Below, one piece after another: positions 6,445-6,946 of a stretch of DNA of 6,946 nucleotides. Both the position numbers and the translations under genes were made by a program. The DNA is from Methylobacter sp. (lineage in GTDB: Bacteria > Pseudomonadota > Gammaproteobacteria > Methylococcales > Methylomonadaceae), in NCBI GenBank assembly GCA_028714995.1, contig JAQTLI010000150.1, forward strand, positions 1 to 6,946, in the 5' to 3' direction. Within the stretch, counting starts at the first letter, position 1. The number at the start of each line of letters is the position of its first letter. The notes below the pieces were generated by a model that was given only the letters and a program-made list of their open reading frames with translations, made no database searches and had not been told where the DNA came from.

Positions 6445-6946
6445 TCACTTTTTAGCGATTGCATTCCATGCTGCAAGCCAAGCTTGCGAATGATAGAAAT
6501 CAGCTTTCTTGTCAAGAGCACCGTTCAACACCATACGCAAAGTATTATCAATAATACCGAAGAAATACGCATAACCAAGCTGCGGGGTCATATTGCGTAT
6601 CTCACCGGATTGAATGCCAGCCTCGATAATCTTGATGATTTTTACGAAAGGGACTGTTTTCAAGACTGGCTTTTCATCCGGCAAAAACTCATTGATTTTT
6701 AAAAACAGCAGAAACCGCATCACATCAGGCGCATCATCCGTCAGTTTGAATAACAAATCAACAATGCCCCGTAATTGCTCTGATGGTTTTTCATTTTTAC
6801 GCCTGATATCATCAACCGAAACACTCAAACTATCGAGAATATTTGTATACAATGCGGCGGCAATCATCTGCTTGGTTTTAAAGTGCTGATAGATTGCGCT
6901 GGTAGTATTTAAGCCGGCTGCATCTTTGATATCGATTAATGAAGTA
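6445..6946 (-). CDS. TetR/AcrR-family transcriptional regulator, 5'-partial
   Basis: The frame is open from the right edge to the TGA at 6445-6447. About 166 residues are visible, against roughly 200 for the family, so some 30 N-terminal residues and the start codon are missing. The first visible residues (LIDIKDAAGLNTTSAIYQHF, then KTKQM) match the TetR helix-turn-helix: a DIxxAAG helix, a short turn, the recognition helix and the YxHFxxK signature. An internal ATG at 6867 is just after this motif and is not the start. The remaining helical part (ALYTNILDSL, then DVMRFLLFL and YAYFFGIIDNTLRMVLNGAL) is the ligand-binding and dimerisation domain, which varies too much to name a ligand. Such proteins usually repress their own gene or a divergent neighbour, frequently an efflux or detoxification operon; that neighbour would lie beyond the window. 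Confidence 0.9.
   Translation of the reverse strand, partial: TSLIDIKDAAGLNTTSAIYQHFKTKQMIAAALYTNILDSLSVSVDDIRRKNEKPSEQLRGIVDLLFKLTDDAPDVMRFLLFLKINEFLPDEKPVLKTVPFVKIIKIIEAGIQSGEIRNMTPQLGYAYFFGIIDNTLRMVLNGALDKKADFYHSQAWLAAWNAIAKK

Noticed and set aside
6352..6702. 116-residue + strand open frame
   Set aside because: It lies mostly antisense to the clear TetR gene and its product has no recognisable motif; it is a shadow.

Overview
The window reads as chromosomal DNA of a Gram-negative gammaproteobacterium. A methanotroph-like (Methylococcales) source is a guess from the flavour of the proteins; no marker gene in the window proves it. It is dense, ordinary-looking gene space. I see no rRNA, tRNA, CRISPR array, transposase or phage gene.

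Positions 1-6028 (+ strand) hold a two-gene unit. The first gene is a long glutamate-synthase large-subunit (GltB-like) protein whose 5' end lies before the window. It shows the central domain, the FMN/3Fe-4S synthase barrel and the GXGXG beta-helix. Its N-terminal glutaminase domain, if present, is off the left edge. Sixty-eight bases downstream is a complete CysJ-type diflavin reductase (flavodoxin, FAD and NADPH modules). No GltD-type small subunit is seen in the window. The simplest reading is that the diflavin enzyme passes NADPH electrons to the GltB-like enzyme, doing the job GltD normally does. That is an inference from adjacency. The GltB-like protein is also divergent: an insertion of about 100 residues before the FMN barrel, a C-terminal helical extension of about 200 residues, a shortened cysteine motif for the 3Fe-4S cluster, and changed loops in the barrel. 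This pair is the most interesting item in the window.

Positions 6029-6088 separate convergent genes and contain an imperfect hairpin without a T tract. On the - strand, 6089-6274 encodes a 61-residue Cys/His zinc-ribbon-like protein with a strong ribosome binding site. Upstream of it, 6445-6946 encodes a TetR-family repressor whose extreme N terminus is cut by the right edge. The 170 bases between them hold a small hairpin that may end the tetR transcript. These two genes have no evident link to the glutamate synthase unit.
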